A DNA stretch of 64,000 nucleotides from Halichoerus grypus (GCF_964656455.1 NC_135714.1:125358131-125422130), one strand, 5' to 3'. Positions 48,678 through 61,274 are shown, numbered from the stretch's first letter. Numbers and translations are program-made. Notes: a model not told the origin generated them from the letters alone.

Positions 48678-51329
48678 AAGGCACTGCAGAGAGAGTCAAA
48701 TCCCACATCCGGTCATGACTAAACTCAACATCCCCAGATTCCTGTGCCCACTAAATGCGACGATTTTTTTTTCTAAGAAATAACGAGTAAATAAAATGGA
48801 ATGTCATCTGCCCTGAATGATGCTGTTCTCAAGGATGGGGTTTCTCTATGACCTCTGTACCACACACTATGGAAGAGCAGTGTTCAGGAACATTTTAAAG
48901 GCAGAAAGGAGCAAGTACTTTGCAGAGGTCTACGAATTACTACAGAGAGCACTAAAATACTGCCAAATCTCTATTTCTAAGCTATTATCCCATCTCAAAC
49001 AGAAGAAGTTCATGTTTTAACAGAAGTTTGCTATAACCACTAAGTGAAACTACAACTCTGTAATCTTTAACTGTGTTCCTCATTAGGCCGTGACAACTAG
49101 GGACGTATAAGTAACGATCATGACTTTTGAAAGAGCCATGATATTGAGCAGCCATGATCATGAAACTGTGAGGTTATAATATAAAATAAATTAGGCTCAG
49201 AGCATATAAGCATTTCAATTAAAAACATACAATAAGAGATACTGTCCCAGAACTCTATTTCTCTAGTTGATCTTTCACCATTCATATTATTCAGCCTAAC
49301 AAAACCTGGGAGTAATTGAAGAAAAATGTGTAGTACTGAAATCACAAGAACTGAAGTCAAAATACGTAAGTTCTGTTCCAACTTCCACCACTCCGCTCTC
49401 TTAGATCCAGTCTGTTGGTATACATTGCACTTTGTGGGTTGATGTGGGGTCGAAAAATGTTATGATAGAGAGTGTAAATTTTTATAAACTCTGCATTCCC
49501 ATTCTGTTTTTAAAATATGGTTTGTGAGAAATGGATTCAATCAGGAAACTGGCTTTTACTTTTGCTCTTTTTGAAGGCTGAGCTCTTCACACATACTTTT
49601 ATTTTAATGACTTTATCCAAATAGGAATTCGTGACCCCAAATTATGAGATCATTGCAACACAATTACCCACCACATGGATAAAGCGTTCTCTTCAGGTGT
49701 ATGTTATCACTAAGCTTTCTTAGGCACTTGATGAAAGTAACTTCAGACACGCCTTAGTTTTGAGGACAAGCTGTGGCATGAGCAATAAATAAGCAAAATT
49801 TTAAATATGGACGTGGAGTGATGGAATGCCTCCCTGCTCCCGTATTCAGACGCTGAAATCCCAGCCAACTTGGGCAAAGGCAAGTAGCTTTCCAAGGCAA
49901 TTGCTAAGCCTCGGTATCTGGAGCAACCAGCCACCTAATGTGAAATTCTTTTCATCTTCCCTCCACACTCCTGTGAAAACCAGGAGGATTTCTGAAAGGC
50001 GCGGAGATTCTCAACCCTTGCAACGAGGCGGCTTTCTTCTAGCTCGAGCTCATGAGAGGAAGAACAATTTCACGTTAACCATACACACAAGATGACAGGG
50101 AAGGAGGCCAGCTGATGGCACAAAATGCATATGCAAACCCTCCCTTGGAAGCTTGCTTTTCACTATCTTGTACAAAGTTAATGGAGACCAAGGAACTACC
50201 ATTCCAGAATTGTCGCCCCTTTAATCCTTAATAACCAAATAAAAATGGGCAGCCTGTATTCAGGAGCAGCTCTAGCAAGCAGATCTCCAGGAGACAAGTC
50301 TCCCTACAGACTTTCCCTTGATCTTAAAGCTTAACTTGAAACATTTATATGCACGGAGCACCTGGCCAGGAGATGTGAGAAGGCTTTTTTTTCACCTTGG
50401 CTCTATTTCTTTCTTTAATAATAAATTCTCGGCTTTCTTTCTTTCCCTTCCTGGAAACTAATTGCATTCTAAATAATGTTTTTTGTTCTTTCTTAATAGT
50501 TTAAGAAAAGCAAAACAAACTTGAAAACCCCCCATTAACACCCATCAGGTTCTCTGCCTGCTGGTATCATCTTTGCTTCAGGGAAGATGAGGCAGAAGTC
50601 AGGGCAGGTTAATTCCAATCAGGTTGAGAACTTCTTTTGTTTGAATTCAAAGGACTCAGGTTAACCTATTAGCAATTTCTTATCAGCTGGCTACACAGAT
50701 CTTCCATCTTCACACACCTTGGGGGGGGGGGCGGGGAGGTGATGAGCTCAGTAACGTGATGGCACCGTCTTAAATCCGCAGGAGTCGGAATTACAGTCAG
50801 ATGTTTGAGGAGGTAAAAGCCGGTTCCAAAATGGTAAGGCCGTCTGGGTCACGTCCTCGACAAGGATACAAGGCATTTACTAGTGAAGACAAACACACAG
50901 TCTGCGATAAAGCCTTTCTCCCAAACCAGGTCAGACCCAGGAAAGAAACCATACAGCTACTTTGAAATACATGTATTTCAAGAAAGGAGTCCTAGTTCCT
51001 AAGTATCCTCTCTCTCCCCTCTCTCTTTCCTACTTCATCTTATAAAGTATGTTTCAGGAGACTCATCCAAAGACCCACACAATACAAAAGGATACAATAA
51101 GTCTTTGAAATTGGAGCAAAGGGGGAAGCGGGTGAAAGAGCAAATGCTGACCGAAGTATTCCCTCCTGGGTGGCTTCTGGAAGGTGGAAGGTACAAGCTT
51201 GCTTTATGGATGGTGGACCTAGTCCAGGGCCTGCCATCGCCCGGTGAGGGTTCCGTCCCGCAGCCTCGCCTCCTCTCAGCCCACTCTCCACACCCCCGAG
51301 TGATGCCTCTAAAAAGTAAATCGGATTGA
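48678..51329. other. About 2.6 kb of unique-looking DNA
   Basis: No gene or confident repeat recognised. Contains an 11-G run at 50721-50731. Balanced composition and lack of repeat phrases make it one of the better places to look for conserved regulatory DNA. Frames at 49743-50095 are unsupported. Confidence 0.4.
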
Positions 51330-51805
51330 GCCTCATTCCCACTCACAGCACGGTGATGGCTTCCTGCTGTATTTAGGGTCAGGTCAGAATTCCTCCCTGT
51401 AGCATACGTGGCCCTCGTGACCTGGCCCCTCACTGCTCTCAGCCCTGTCTCGGGGCCCCCTGCCACTCTGCCCTCCGGCCACACCAAACCTCCCGCACCA
51501 ACTCTGACGTGCCCTTCCCTGCACAGCTTGGCCTCTCCACTGGGTGAACTTGCACTTAAACTTCCTCCAGTTCTGGGTTCATCTCCAGTTCACATGCTCC
51601 TGAAACATGCCCCCACCCCTCCTCCCTCATCATGGCATCTGTCACACTTGACTATTTCCTTAAGAGCTTGTTTTTGCTGGCTGGTATCACCCTCTGACAA
51701 TAGCAACTGGGTCTAGGTTGCTCTGTGTTTTATTCCCAGCATCTAGCAGAGTGCCTGACGTATTATTACCGTTTAACTGTATGTATTGTTCGTTGCATGA
51801 ATAAA
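51330..51805 (+). repeat. L2 LINE 3' region
   Basis: In L2 order: 'gtggccctcgtgacctggcc', 'ctccggccacaccaaacctc', 'cctccctcatcatggcatct', then 'agcatctagcagagtgcctg' and 'gttgcatgaataaataatag'. It underlies most of a 150-codon minus frame (51035-51487), which is therefore rejected. Confidence 0.8.
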
Positions 51806-51814
51806 TAATAGTAA

Positions 51815-52048
51815 CAATAACTCACATCTATTAAGCATCTACCAGGGGCCACAAAAGATGCCCAATGTTTTACTTTCATTATCTTTATGAGAAAAAAAGA
51901 ACTATTCTTCACAGTAAAGCCATGAGGCAGATTATGACCATCTTCATTTTACAGATGAGAAGACCGAGGTTTCTCGTGTAACCGTAGGTGCTAAACTACC
52001 AGCTTGATTCTCAGGTTTGAGCTCTAACCACTACCTTATACTGCCTTT
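51815..52048 (-). repeat. MIR SINE (ancient), antisense
   Basis: 'cacatctattaagcatctac', 'cttcattttacagatgagaa' and 'gagctctaaccactacctta' form a nearly complete reversed MIR. Confidence 0.85.
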
Positions 52049-52358
52049 CTAAAGATAAATGATGCTTCCTTATGGCCTAAGCAAAGAAGGAACAATGCTC
52101 AGTTACAAGATTCATAGCATCTGAAAAAAAAACCCCAAAAAAACATGCACCAACTGTTGGGGAGAATCATGGTTTTTCCTAGATTCTGAAACTTAAAATA
52201 TTTCTTCCTTGGGTTATATCAAGGTATTTCCCAGTGGCCTGATTTTGTGGATGGCAGCCTGGGAATCCCTTCAGGGAACAGAAGAGCAGATTTTCTAGAG
52301 CCTCTTCCTAGAATGTCCCTCAGTACATGCCAGTGGCACCATATAAAAGCCTACTGAG

Positions 52359-52551
52359 GGGGCGCCTGGGGGGCTCAGTCGTTAAGCGTCTGCCTTCGGC
52401 TCAGGTCATGATCCCAGGGTCCTGGGATCGAGCCCCACATCGGACTCCCTGCTCAGCGGGAAGCCTGCTTCTCCCTCTCCCTCTCTCTCTGTGATCTCTC
52501 TCGCTCTCACTCTCTCTCAAATCAATCAATCGATCTTAAAAAAAAAAAAAA
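52359..52551 (+). mobile_element. Carnivore SINE (SINEC), young subtype
   Basis: Head 'ggggcgcctggggggctcag', body 'catgatcccagggtcctggg' and arctoid-type 'gcgggaagcctgcttctccc'. The tail has a modified repeat, 'caaatcaatcaatcgatctt', before A14. Target duplication unclear. Confidence 0.95.
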
Positions 52552-55017
52552 TGAGATTCTGTTCTCCACCAGGCAGACTACACAGTTCTCTGCTGATCTG
52601 GCTTAAACCAACAGGTTAGTTAATTCACCAAAGTCAAACTCAGCAAATATTCGTGTTGTTACTTCAAGATCAGTTTCCCCTTGAGAAGAGAGAGGAAGCG
52701 GACAGCTGGTGGGAAAGGAAGGCAAGGGCTGGTGACCCTCTGTGACCTGGCACAGTAATGACGCGTGCGCAGGGGCACTGGCTTGGCCTGCTCGGCTCCG
52801 GCTGAGGGATCTCTGAGAAAACCGGCATCTGGGTCCAGCTTCCCCCTCAGTAACCTGGAGACCCCACTGCCGAGGGTCCTCTCTGCTCTCACGTTCCCTC
52901 CATTGTGGGAGGCCGCTCTCCTCGGAAGGTGCCATGGTTTGTGGTTTTGTGTCGAAGTTAAAAGCCCGCTGCCCCTCTAAAAGCTTGGATATGTTTGGGT
53001 CTTGGTCATCAAAACTCAGAAAGAACTAACCAAGCAATTCTGGCTCCCTGCTCCTTACTGTCTGCTGCCACGGAGGTGGGAAGCCCTCAGCCACAGAAAA
53101 TCACACACACACACACACACACACACCTTTTCTGATGGGTGTAACTGTCCACTTGGGCATCCAGTGCCGTTTGCACCCTTGCTTTCTGCGTCTGCCAGAG
53201 TCTCTCTGAAACAACTATGCCTTCACCCATGATTGCTGCTCTGTCCCTGCCTCCCTCCCTTGGAAGCATTTCCCCCTAAAACCCGGTTACGGTTGTTTTA
53301 CCGCAACTCCTCTACAGCACTGTGAATGGAAATCTTAGATTCTGTGAAGAGAGAAGACCGTAAAGGAGAGCACATTTTCTCTTTAATCACATCATTGTAA
53401 CATCTCAACAAAGTCTGTTACATATGTGAGTCTTTTCCTCTTAAAGCCATGCACCTATGCATCTGGTTTTAAAAATATACACTTCTTGTTTTGCATACAT
53501 TTGCAGTTATTCCCAACCTTTACATTACCCTCATAAAATGGCTCTGAAGTGGGTAAACAGTAGAAAGTCTCTGAACAAACAGACTCCCTTTTCCCATGAA
53601 GACATGACAGAAAAAAAAAAAAAAAAATGCGAAAATCCGAAAATCCTAGGATAAGAGAGGTTGGAATCTTTAGAATTTCCAACCCACTTGTTTGTTTTTG
53701 AGGGATTTTGTAAGTAAATGAGTCTAATTCTACCAACTGGGAGAGAATAAAGCTGTCTACTTATAGGACATGCAATTTTATTCTTCCTGTTAGCCCCGAT
53801 ATTTACAATTCTACAACAGTAGGTTTATACTGTATTTCTATGTATGATTTTCAGTATTTTATTCTGAATTTCTTTTAACTCAACACTTACTAGATATCTA
53901 ATATCCTCTTATTTCCAGTTAAGTCCTCCACAGATGAGAGAAATGGTAAAAAGTTCAAAACCATTCAAAAGAAAAAATTGAACTAGTTGAGAAATAAGTC
54001 CAAACTTCAAAAGCAAAATGATAAACATGTAAAACAAAGGATTTTGGTGTATTTGTCTTGACAAAGAAAAGGGGCGTTTTATATTTTTCTAGTAAGAAAG
54101 AAAAGTAGTCACCTTAAATTTGTGAAGGGAAATTCCGGTTAGACTTCTAAAGAAAATGATCTTATGTGTTTGAAAGGCAGTCTGTGTGCGGTCTATGGGG
54201 GGAACTGAAAGTCAGTAGATACTCATCTTGGGGAGGGAGGAGGCAGGCCTCCAAAATGGAAAAATGCAGTTAATGATTTCTGAAGATCAGTTCCTGCCAG
54301 GCCTACGGACTGGCAATTCGCCCAACATTTAGTAAATAACCCTTACTTAGTGGAGGGTGGCCTAGTGCTTGAAAAGGATATGCACGTCTCTCATGGTCCC
54401 TGCTCATCAGTTCACACAGACCTCAAGAACCTTTGGTGCTGAATTAATGCCAAGCGTCTCACTGAAGTGACACAACCCCTCTTCCATTAGAGGCAGGTAA
54501 GGAGAGGCACCATTTTATTTTTTTTTAGCAACCAGGTTTAAAAACAAAGAAAAATTGCCCACGCTCATCCCAAAACTTTCCGATAGCTTGTCAAAATAAG
54601 GGACAGTGGAAGCATACAACATAACAAAATGCAAACACCAAACCTAGTCCTTCGAAGAAACTCCTCAGCGTTCCCTACGTGGTTCAATCACGCTGCTCAT
54701 TAAACAAGTCATTTTAATACTCACTGTCAGCCCAATCTTCCAGGTGCCAGGATTTCCTTTTGAAGAGAGAAGTTACGCTATGGGCCAGCTCCTCAGAGAG
54801 GTAAACATATGGAAACAAGGACAGGCTTTTCTGGTGCTTAGGATTTGGCACCTTCTAAATTTAGAGCCCTCCCTCTCTCTCTCTCTCTCTCTCTTTCTTA
54901 TTTTTTGGTTTAAAATATTTTTAAAATTTATTTTAATTTTTCAGTTTGCACAGAAACAAGGTGCTGTGAAACACACCTCAAGTGTCTTTTAAAAATTAAA
55001 ACAGGATTGATTTGTAG
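52552..55017. other. Unique-looking DNA with local GC-rich patch
   Basis: No gene recognised. About 52750-52930 is GC-rich with several CpGs ('gacgcgtgcgcag'), too weak to call a CpG island. A CT run lies at 54870-54895, an A18 tract near 53611. Opposed 110- and 71-codon frames at 52603-52980 have no other support. Confidence 0.4.
53101..53127. repeat. (CA)n microsatellite
   Basis: Uninterrupted CA run of about 26 bases between 'aaaatca' and 'cttttctg'. Confidence 0.95.
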
Positions 55018-55051
55018 TGTCAGTGATTCCTGCTAATCAAAATCACTGACA
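55018..55051. other. Short perfect hairpin
   Basis: Perfect 11-bp inverted repeat 'tgtcagtgatt' / 'aatcactgaca' (55018-55028, 55041-55051) with a 12-base loop containing 'gctaatca', a homeodomain-like core. Function unknown. Confidence 0.5.
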
Positions 55052-56072
55052 ATTTTTCAGGAGGGAAGAGAGAGCACTGCTTCCTTTCTCTGTTTTGATG
55101 TAAATCTGAATATTTTCCTACAGATAATCCTCTTGCATTTTTTAAAGGAGAGAAACAAGGAATAAAATTCTCGGAAAATAAATGTTTATTTGGACCCACA
55201 GATTCCTCGGGCTGGGCCTAGATGGACGAGCAGCGCTCCAGATCCCTCTGCTGGCCCAGCTCAGGAGGCGCTTCCTCTGGAAGTGCAGGTCCAGAGTCCT
55301 CAGGCTCTTAAGTTAAAACTTGCAGGGAGAATGTTCTGTTCACTCTGTTCCTCTACCAAGGACCAGCACTAGCACGCAGGGAGTGGTTAAGTGCGGACAC
55401 CACTTAGGACAAGAAAAACAAGCATCCGCCCAAAGGAGGATTCCTCTAAGTTGTCTATCTACTCTGAAACCAATGCATAGTTCAATTCATGTGCCACTTT
55501 CTGACTGGTTTTTTTTCTTGCCATTGTATTTTAAAAATCAGAAGTGACTTCTAATATATGCGGATCTTTTTGTCTTTAAATTCAAGGATTTCTTAAGCAG
55601 AGAAACAAAAAGAGACAGAGGGATTTAACAAAGCAGTAAGAATCCCAGAAACTTGCCTTCTAGCAACAAAAAGTCACATAAGTACAGTTTTGTGAGCAGT
55701 AGATTTGACGCTTTGAAACTGGTGAATCATGTTATGGCATCTTAGTGTTCTTTTTTCTATGAAAACAAAATTGTTCTATAGTGGTTTTAAAAGGTATCTG
55801 TACTTTAGTTTTAAACACATTCAAGAAAGCACCATCCTCTTCAAATTGTTATCATGAGGACCTTTATATAAACCCATGAATTAACACCAGAAAAGGATGG
55901 TGTTCTTTTCTAATGCTAATCACCATGATATTTTTAATGTCCAAAAAAAAAGATGATATTGGATAAAGGAAAAAACTCATGAGGTCAGTTGATTCAAATA
56001 GGTCAAGGCAAATAATATATAAACAGTGATTAGCGGGTCTCAAACTATAACATTAAACCAAAAAGTAAATAA
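55052..56072. other. Unassigned DNA
   Basis: No gene or repeat recognised; overlapping plus frames at 55190-55547 are unsupported. Confidence 0.4.
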
Positions 56073-56126
56073 AGACCCAGAGCAAAAAAAAAAAAGAGAG
56101 AGAGAGAGAGAGAGACCCAGAGCAAA
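56073..56126 (+). mobile_element. Candidate tail-only retrotransposition turned microsatellite
   Basis: A perfect 14-bp direct repeat 'agacccagagcaaa' at 56073-56086 and 56113-56126 encloses only an A run followed by (GA)n. Fits an inserted poly(A) tail that later grew a GA microsatellite; replication slippage duplication is the alternative. A GA-rich zone continues to about 56190. Confidence 0.45.
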
Positions 56127-56591
56127 TAATGAGAGACTGAGACGGAGACACACAGAGAAAGAGAAATAGAGGAGAAAAGAAGAAAATGAGAAATGACAAA
56201 GAAAATCAGTATTTCATATATTTCATATAGCTAATGGGACCCTCAAATTTTTCAAAAGTGGTAATTAATGATTTTTTTTTTAAGATATACATCTTAATAC
56301 ATAATGTGACAATAGAGGGACATCATTCTGGAATAACTGAAATTATTTCTATACCAATCCACCACACACCAGTTTGAGAATCTTCCAATATGAGAAACAC
56401 ACAGGAGAGGCAAAACTATGAACAAGCTATCTTTCTCATCACATCAATTCCAGCCCATACACAGATCTGATAACTTTTGTTTTAGATATTTAAGGTGAAT
56501 AAATATTTCAATTACTAGAGCTCTATTATTATTACAGTGATTTCAACTTTTTCATAATTTCATAAGTTTTCATAATGCTTGAGTATTTTTA

Positions 56592-56928
56592 TTTTTATTA
56601 TTAAAAAATTTTTTATTTAAATTCAATTTAGTTAACATACGGTGTATTATTAGTCTCAGAGGTAGAATTTAGTGATTCATCAGTTGCATATAACACCCAG
56701 TGCTCATTACTATCACGTGCCCTCCTTCATGCCCATCACCCAGTTACCCCATCCCCCCACCCACCTCCCCTCCAGCAACCCTCAGTTTGTTCCCTATAGT
56801 TAAGAGTCTCTTATGGTTTGTCTCCCTCTCTGTTTTCCTCTTATTTTAATTTTCCTTCCCTTCCCCTATGATCCTCTGTTTTGTTTCTTAAATTCCACAT
56901 ATGAGTGAAATCATATGGTATTTGGCTG
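56592..56928 (-). mobile_element. Carnivore L1 3' end, severely 5'-truncated
   Basis: Antisense of the carnivore L1 3' UTR: 'tcaatttagttaacatacgg', 'ataacacccagtgctcatta', 'tatagttaagagtctcttat' and 'ccacatatgagtgaaatcat'. Flanked by an 11-bp duplication 'gagtattttta' at 56581-56591 and 56929-56939. About 340 bp, only the end of the element. Confidence 0.93.
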
Positions 56929-57064
56929 GAGTATTTTTAATTAAGACTTTTTCTCTTAAAAAAGTGCATATGGCAATTTTAAGTTAAACGGAGTTAAAAT
57001 TCATTTTATTTCGAGGATTCTGTTGCTGGAGAAATTAAGCACATGAGGTCCACTTCCAAACTTA

Positions 57065-57190
57065 TTGATAATCAAAAGCATGTGGAGGTGCTTTTAAAAA
57101 TCCAGACACCCATGCACCACTTTATATCTACTGAATCAGAATCCATGGGGGAGAGTCCCTGGAATCTTGTACTTATTTACTATTATGCCT
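57065..57190. mobile_element. MER5A-like hAT-Charlie fragment
   Basis: 'gaggtgcttttaaaaatcca', 'ctactgaatcagaatccatg' and 'ggaatcttgtacttatttac' correspond to the MER5A interior; both ends are eroded. Confidence 0.55.
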
Positions 57191-57468
57191 CTGGGTTTGG
57201 AATTGAGAGAGTTTAAATGATTTGAATAAAAAAACCATCCAACATCTGGGCAGTTCCCTGCAGCCATGAACACCAGACGAACCGAGGCCACACTATGTAT
57301 GGTCTATAAGCACCAGGCACAAATGTGTTCTCCCAAGGTGCAAGCAAACAGAATATTGTCAAGTTTCTTTCTAGGTAAGTAAATCACAAATTTGTAATTT
57401 AATATGCTCTATCTTATTCCTATTATACAGAGTGATGCATTTAAATTACTAGCCTTTACTTTTCATTT

Positions 57469-57471
<3 letters not shown>

Positions 57472-57508
<37 letters not shown>

Positions 57509-57512
57509 TTTT
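57472..57512. repeat. (TTTA)n microsatellite
   Basis: About ten tandem TTTA units. Confidence 0.97.
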
Positions 57513-57815
57513 ACTTTGGCTGTTAGAAAAATAAATCTATAGTTTATTGGCGTCAAAGCTGTAACACAAAAGAGCAACGTTGCCATCTAGTGGTCAACTG
57601 GGGACATTAAAGAAGCAGGGTGCCTTGTGAAATGCCATGTTGCAGGAAATGAACCCTCAGGACCGTGAACAAATTTCAAGAGCACAGACTTCAGGACTGA
57701 GAGAACTCCTCTAAACTATGGATTTTACCCCCAGGCTCCCTGAACCCCTGTGTCAGCTTCTACTCCTAGAATCACAAGTAATGGTCAATTGACAGCAGAG
57801 CTGTTTCATTTGGCT

Positions 57816-58054
57816 TTTGGGTTTTTTGGGTTTTTTTTATAAGATTTACTTATTTATTTTAGAGAGACAGCGAGGGCGCACGCGACACGGGGGGGGGGGG
57901 GCAAAGGGAGAGAATCTTCAAGCAGACTCCCTGCAGAGCGCAGAGCCCCATGTGGGGCTCGATCTTACCACCAGTGAGATTATGACCTGAGCCCAAACCA
58001 AGAGTCAAACCAAGAGTCTCGGATGCTCAACTGATTGAGCCACCCAGGCGCCCC
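57816..58054 (-). mobile_element. Carnivore SINE (SINEC), antisense, variant with internal duplication
   Basis: Tail side 'tataagatttacttatttat', a 13-G run near 57889-57901, head side 'gattgagccacccaggcgcc'. A 12-bp unit 'caaaccaagagt' is tandemly doubled (57994-58017). Flanking 'catttggct' at 57807-57815 and 58055-58063 is the target duplication. Body type differs from the majority copies. Confidence 0.94.
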
Positions 58055-58067
58055 CATTTGGCTCTTT

Positions 58068-59129
58068 AAAAATAACATTGTAAACTTGCTCAGGTTGGTG
58101 TCTTTGTGTAGGTTCGAAGGTGAATTTTAATATTGGGAGTTTCTCAAACCATCAGGGATACCATCCTTCACAACCATGGCAAGTTTTTCCTCCAATTGCT
58201 CAGGCTGCCTGAACCCATGGCCATTCCCCACCTCTGACAGCTTAGGGAAGCTCACACTGTTCCTGAGGTATCTCCTCTAGAAGCCTTCCTTGCCTGAGCC
58301 CTCCCACATTCAAAGCATGCAGTCATGGGAAGGAGTTGGTTTCCCAGGTCACGTGGATGAGGGCACCTTCCATGTCCACAGGTGCGTGTACATGTTCAAG
58401 GAAGTGAGCACACGTACGATCACAAAGGAGGAAATGGACATCATTCAAAGAAAAAACACTATGTGACAATTTTAGTTATTTTCATTTTAAATATTTGGCT
58501 TGATCTAAGTGATCTCAATTAGATCATAGTATTTCTTAAAGTTTAATGTAACTCTAACTTAATTTTTTTTATTTCTGAGAGCTACAAGACTGTTTGGGGA
58601 CAGCCATTGTATCTGTCTTTAAAAGGTGAAGGGCATAACACTGTCTTTCAAAGAGCGATAAAATAGTCTGTCTTATACACTGAAATAGGGTCTCCTAGGG
58701 AAGGATAGATGGGACTATTCTATAGTAGAGTTCCCTAGTGAGTTTCTTAGAGGGACATCCGGGTTACTTCTGAGAGTCACCTGTTCTTTGTTATTTTTTC
58801 ATTTAACAGCACACACATCTATCTTTATTTGGCTAAAAGGCATTCTCACTCAAGATTTCCTTCTTCCTGATTGATTTAGGCATACAGACTCTTTGTTATC
58901 CAGTCCTTTGAAAATGAAAAGGTGCCTGACCAGTAGGGACAGAACGACAAGCTCATTCCAATATGTGCACACACAGGAAGACATGCCTAGAGAGAATATG
59001 TAAAGATAACCCAGAGAAAGGTGGTAGAGAACACTAGGTTAATAGCAGTCTTCCAGATGATATTACAAACTCCTGGCCAGTGAGGCCTTAGATATGGAGT
59101 TTGTTGAGTAATTACATTAAAGAGAGAGA
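58068..59129. other. Unassigned DNA
   Basis: No gene or confident repeat recognised; a short (GA)n lies at 59120-59135. Confidence 0.4.
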
Positions 59130-59134
59130 GAGAG

Positions 59135-59362
59135 ATTATTATGTGTCAGATACTCTTCTTTGCTCTTTAGATAAATAAACTCCTTTTATCCTCAGAACAA
59201 CCTAGAAGGTAGGTGCTTCAATTATCCCCATTGAGGAAATTAAGGCATAGGAGGATTCAGTGACACGTCCAAGGTCACACGGCCAGCAATCATAGGAATG
59301 TAATTTGATTCCAGGCAATCCATCTCCAGAGTCCACACTTCTAACTGCCATACAAAACCACC
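59135..59362 (-). repeat. MIR SINE (ancient), antisense
   Basis: 'ttatcctcagaacaacctag', 'tcaattatccccattgagga', 'ccaaggtcacacggccagca' and 'ccatctccagagtccacact' give a nearly complete reversed MIR. Confidence 0.9.
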
Positions 59363-59903
59363 TTCGTCTATGGAACCTCAGCCCTTCTCAAAGAATTACA
59401 ATTCAATAAAACTCAAGCAAAATTATATGTAACAATAAATTTTCCCAGATTATTTTAAAGGCTTTGGTGGATCAAGAGTCCTCTGGCTCCTCATCGAGCA
59501 TGCTAGTCCTCATCACAAAGTATAAGCCAGATGAATCACAACAACATTAGGCTGTGTGTGGACCAAGCTCATAACCAGCAGATGACATCCGTGATCAAAA
59601 ATCAATCTACTCCAAACATTAGAAACTGTATTTTAAAGTTCCTTTCTTGTATCGATTTATTGCACTGCCTTTTTGCCACTCTCAAAATTATGACATTGCA
59701 GCAGGAGAAAAAACCTGGCTTCTTTGGGCTTTTGGTAGTTTGGCCTTCAAATATATAAATACATACACATATATGCTTATTCTGTAAATGCTTATTGAGC
59801 ACCTACTACATGCAAGGCATTTCCTTGATGCTGCTGGGGATGGGAAGTCACTGCAATCAAGATGCTCACAGACAGTCGGGGAGATTAAAAAAAGATGTAA
59901 AAA
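59363..59903. other. Unassigned DNA
   Basis: No gene recognised. 'cttattgagcacctactaca' (about 59791) resembles an old interspersed repeat motif that extends to about 59880; family not named. Confidence 0.4.
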
Positions 59904-59912
59904 TAACTGTGA

Positions 59913-60132
59913 CTGGGGCACCTGGGTGGCTCAGTCGGTTAAGCATCTGCCTTCTGCTCAGGTCATGATCCGGGAGTCTCAGGACTGAGCCCCGCATTAG
60001 ACTCCCTGCTTAGTAGAGAGACTGCTTCTCCCCTCTACACCTCAGCTCACTTGTGCTCTCTTGCGCGCGCACGTTCACTCGCTCACTCTCGCTCTCTCTC
60101 AAATAAAGAAATAAAATCTTTATTAAAAAAAC
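59913..60132 (+). mobile_element. Carnivore SINE (SINEC), full length
   Basis: Head 'ggggcacctgggtggctcag', a CG-alternating patch 'ttgcgcgcgcacg' in the body, and tail 'caaataaagaaataaaatct'. A 9-bp target duplication 'taactgtga' lies at 59904-59912 and 60133-60141. Confidence 0.95.
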
Positions 60133-60141
60133 TAACTGTGA

Positions 60142-61274
60142 TCTTACAATGACATAGTGATTCTTTCTAAAGGAGAGGCACAGAGCCATGGGTCTTGTGA
60201 ATCCCGTAATTCTCTGTGGACCAGAACTAGTCCTCAACTTGACCACAATGGATAAAGAGCATTTTTGGAACACATAATTCACTGACTCACAAAAAACACA
60301 CTAGATCTTAGTTTAAAATTCACCAAGCAACCACAGTACTATAGAGAGGCACAAAGAATGCAACCAGAGAATGCAATTATGTGGAGGAAGCAAGAGCAAG
60401 AAGAATCACCCAAGAACAACAACTAAAACATGCTTATTAGCTCTTCCATTAAGCCATGGCTTTGACATCACTCCAGTAACACAAGGGGTTTTATATCATA
60501 TTCAGAAGAAGGTTAAAGTTTCTCCTGACTTCATTCTGATCTACAGTATCTCATAAAAATTATCTAGAGTGCCCCTTAGTTTTTCACTCAGTCCTGAACA
60601 AACCACATGTTCCCCCTCACCAGAGCGGTTACTAAAGACTGCGAGCCACCCCAGCCCCTCTCTCCACCTACTCTTTGTCCCAGGCTATTCTCACCCCTGA
60701 TTTGTAACTGCTAGTTGCTCCTATGGCAGTTGGGGGTCCCATAAAGATTACTCAGATTAGGTTAGGTTAAAAGATGCACGAGACCTCAAGAAGCATGCTC
60801 TCCTAAGGCTTAAAATAAAGGCAAAAGCTATGGTGCACCGGGGGGGGGGGGGGGGGGGGGATGCATGCCAGCATTGGGAGTCAAGACTTCCAGGCAAAAC
60901 TATAGGATTATTCTTATTTGCTGAAGGACGTGCTTGGTCTCCAGATTAAACCACTAAGATTTGTACTCTATATCTTGGCTTCCCAAGACCTCCAGGCAGA
61001 AGTCCCTAGTAGGGTCTTTAATGCCCCCAGGTCCTATTAACCAAGCCAGACCAACTGGTTACATCGGGTGAAATCTACTGAAAAACAATCTGGCCTAGGG
61101 TTTCACCAGGGGAGTTTTGGACTATAAACAGAGCATCATAAATCATTAGTTAGCTGGTTGGCTAGCCCATTAACCTTAAATTGGCCAAGAGTCAAAGCTA
61201 CCCATCCAGCCGTCCATGGAAACAGCATAGGGCTGCTTCAGTCCAGCTATAAAATAACTTTACAACACAGGTGC
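60142..61274. other. Unassigned DNA with a long G run
   Basis: No gene recognised. 60840-60860 is an uninterrupted run of 21 G followed by 'atgcatgcc'. The rest shows no assignable repeat. Confidence 0.5.

Noticed and set aside
51035..51487. 150-codon minus frame
   Set aside because: Overlaps an L2 remnant on the opposite strand in GC/CT-rich DNA with few stops; no domain or splice evidence.
52750..52930. CpG island promoter
   Set aside because: GC-rich with a few CpGs but short, with no clear initiator context or downstream exon.
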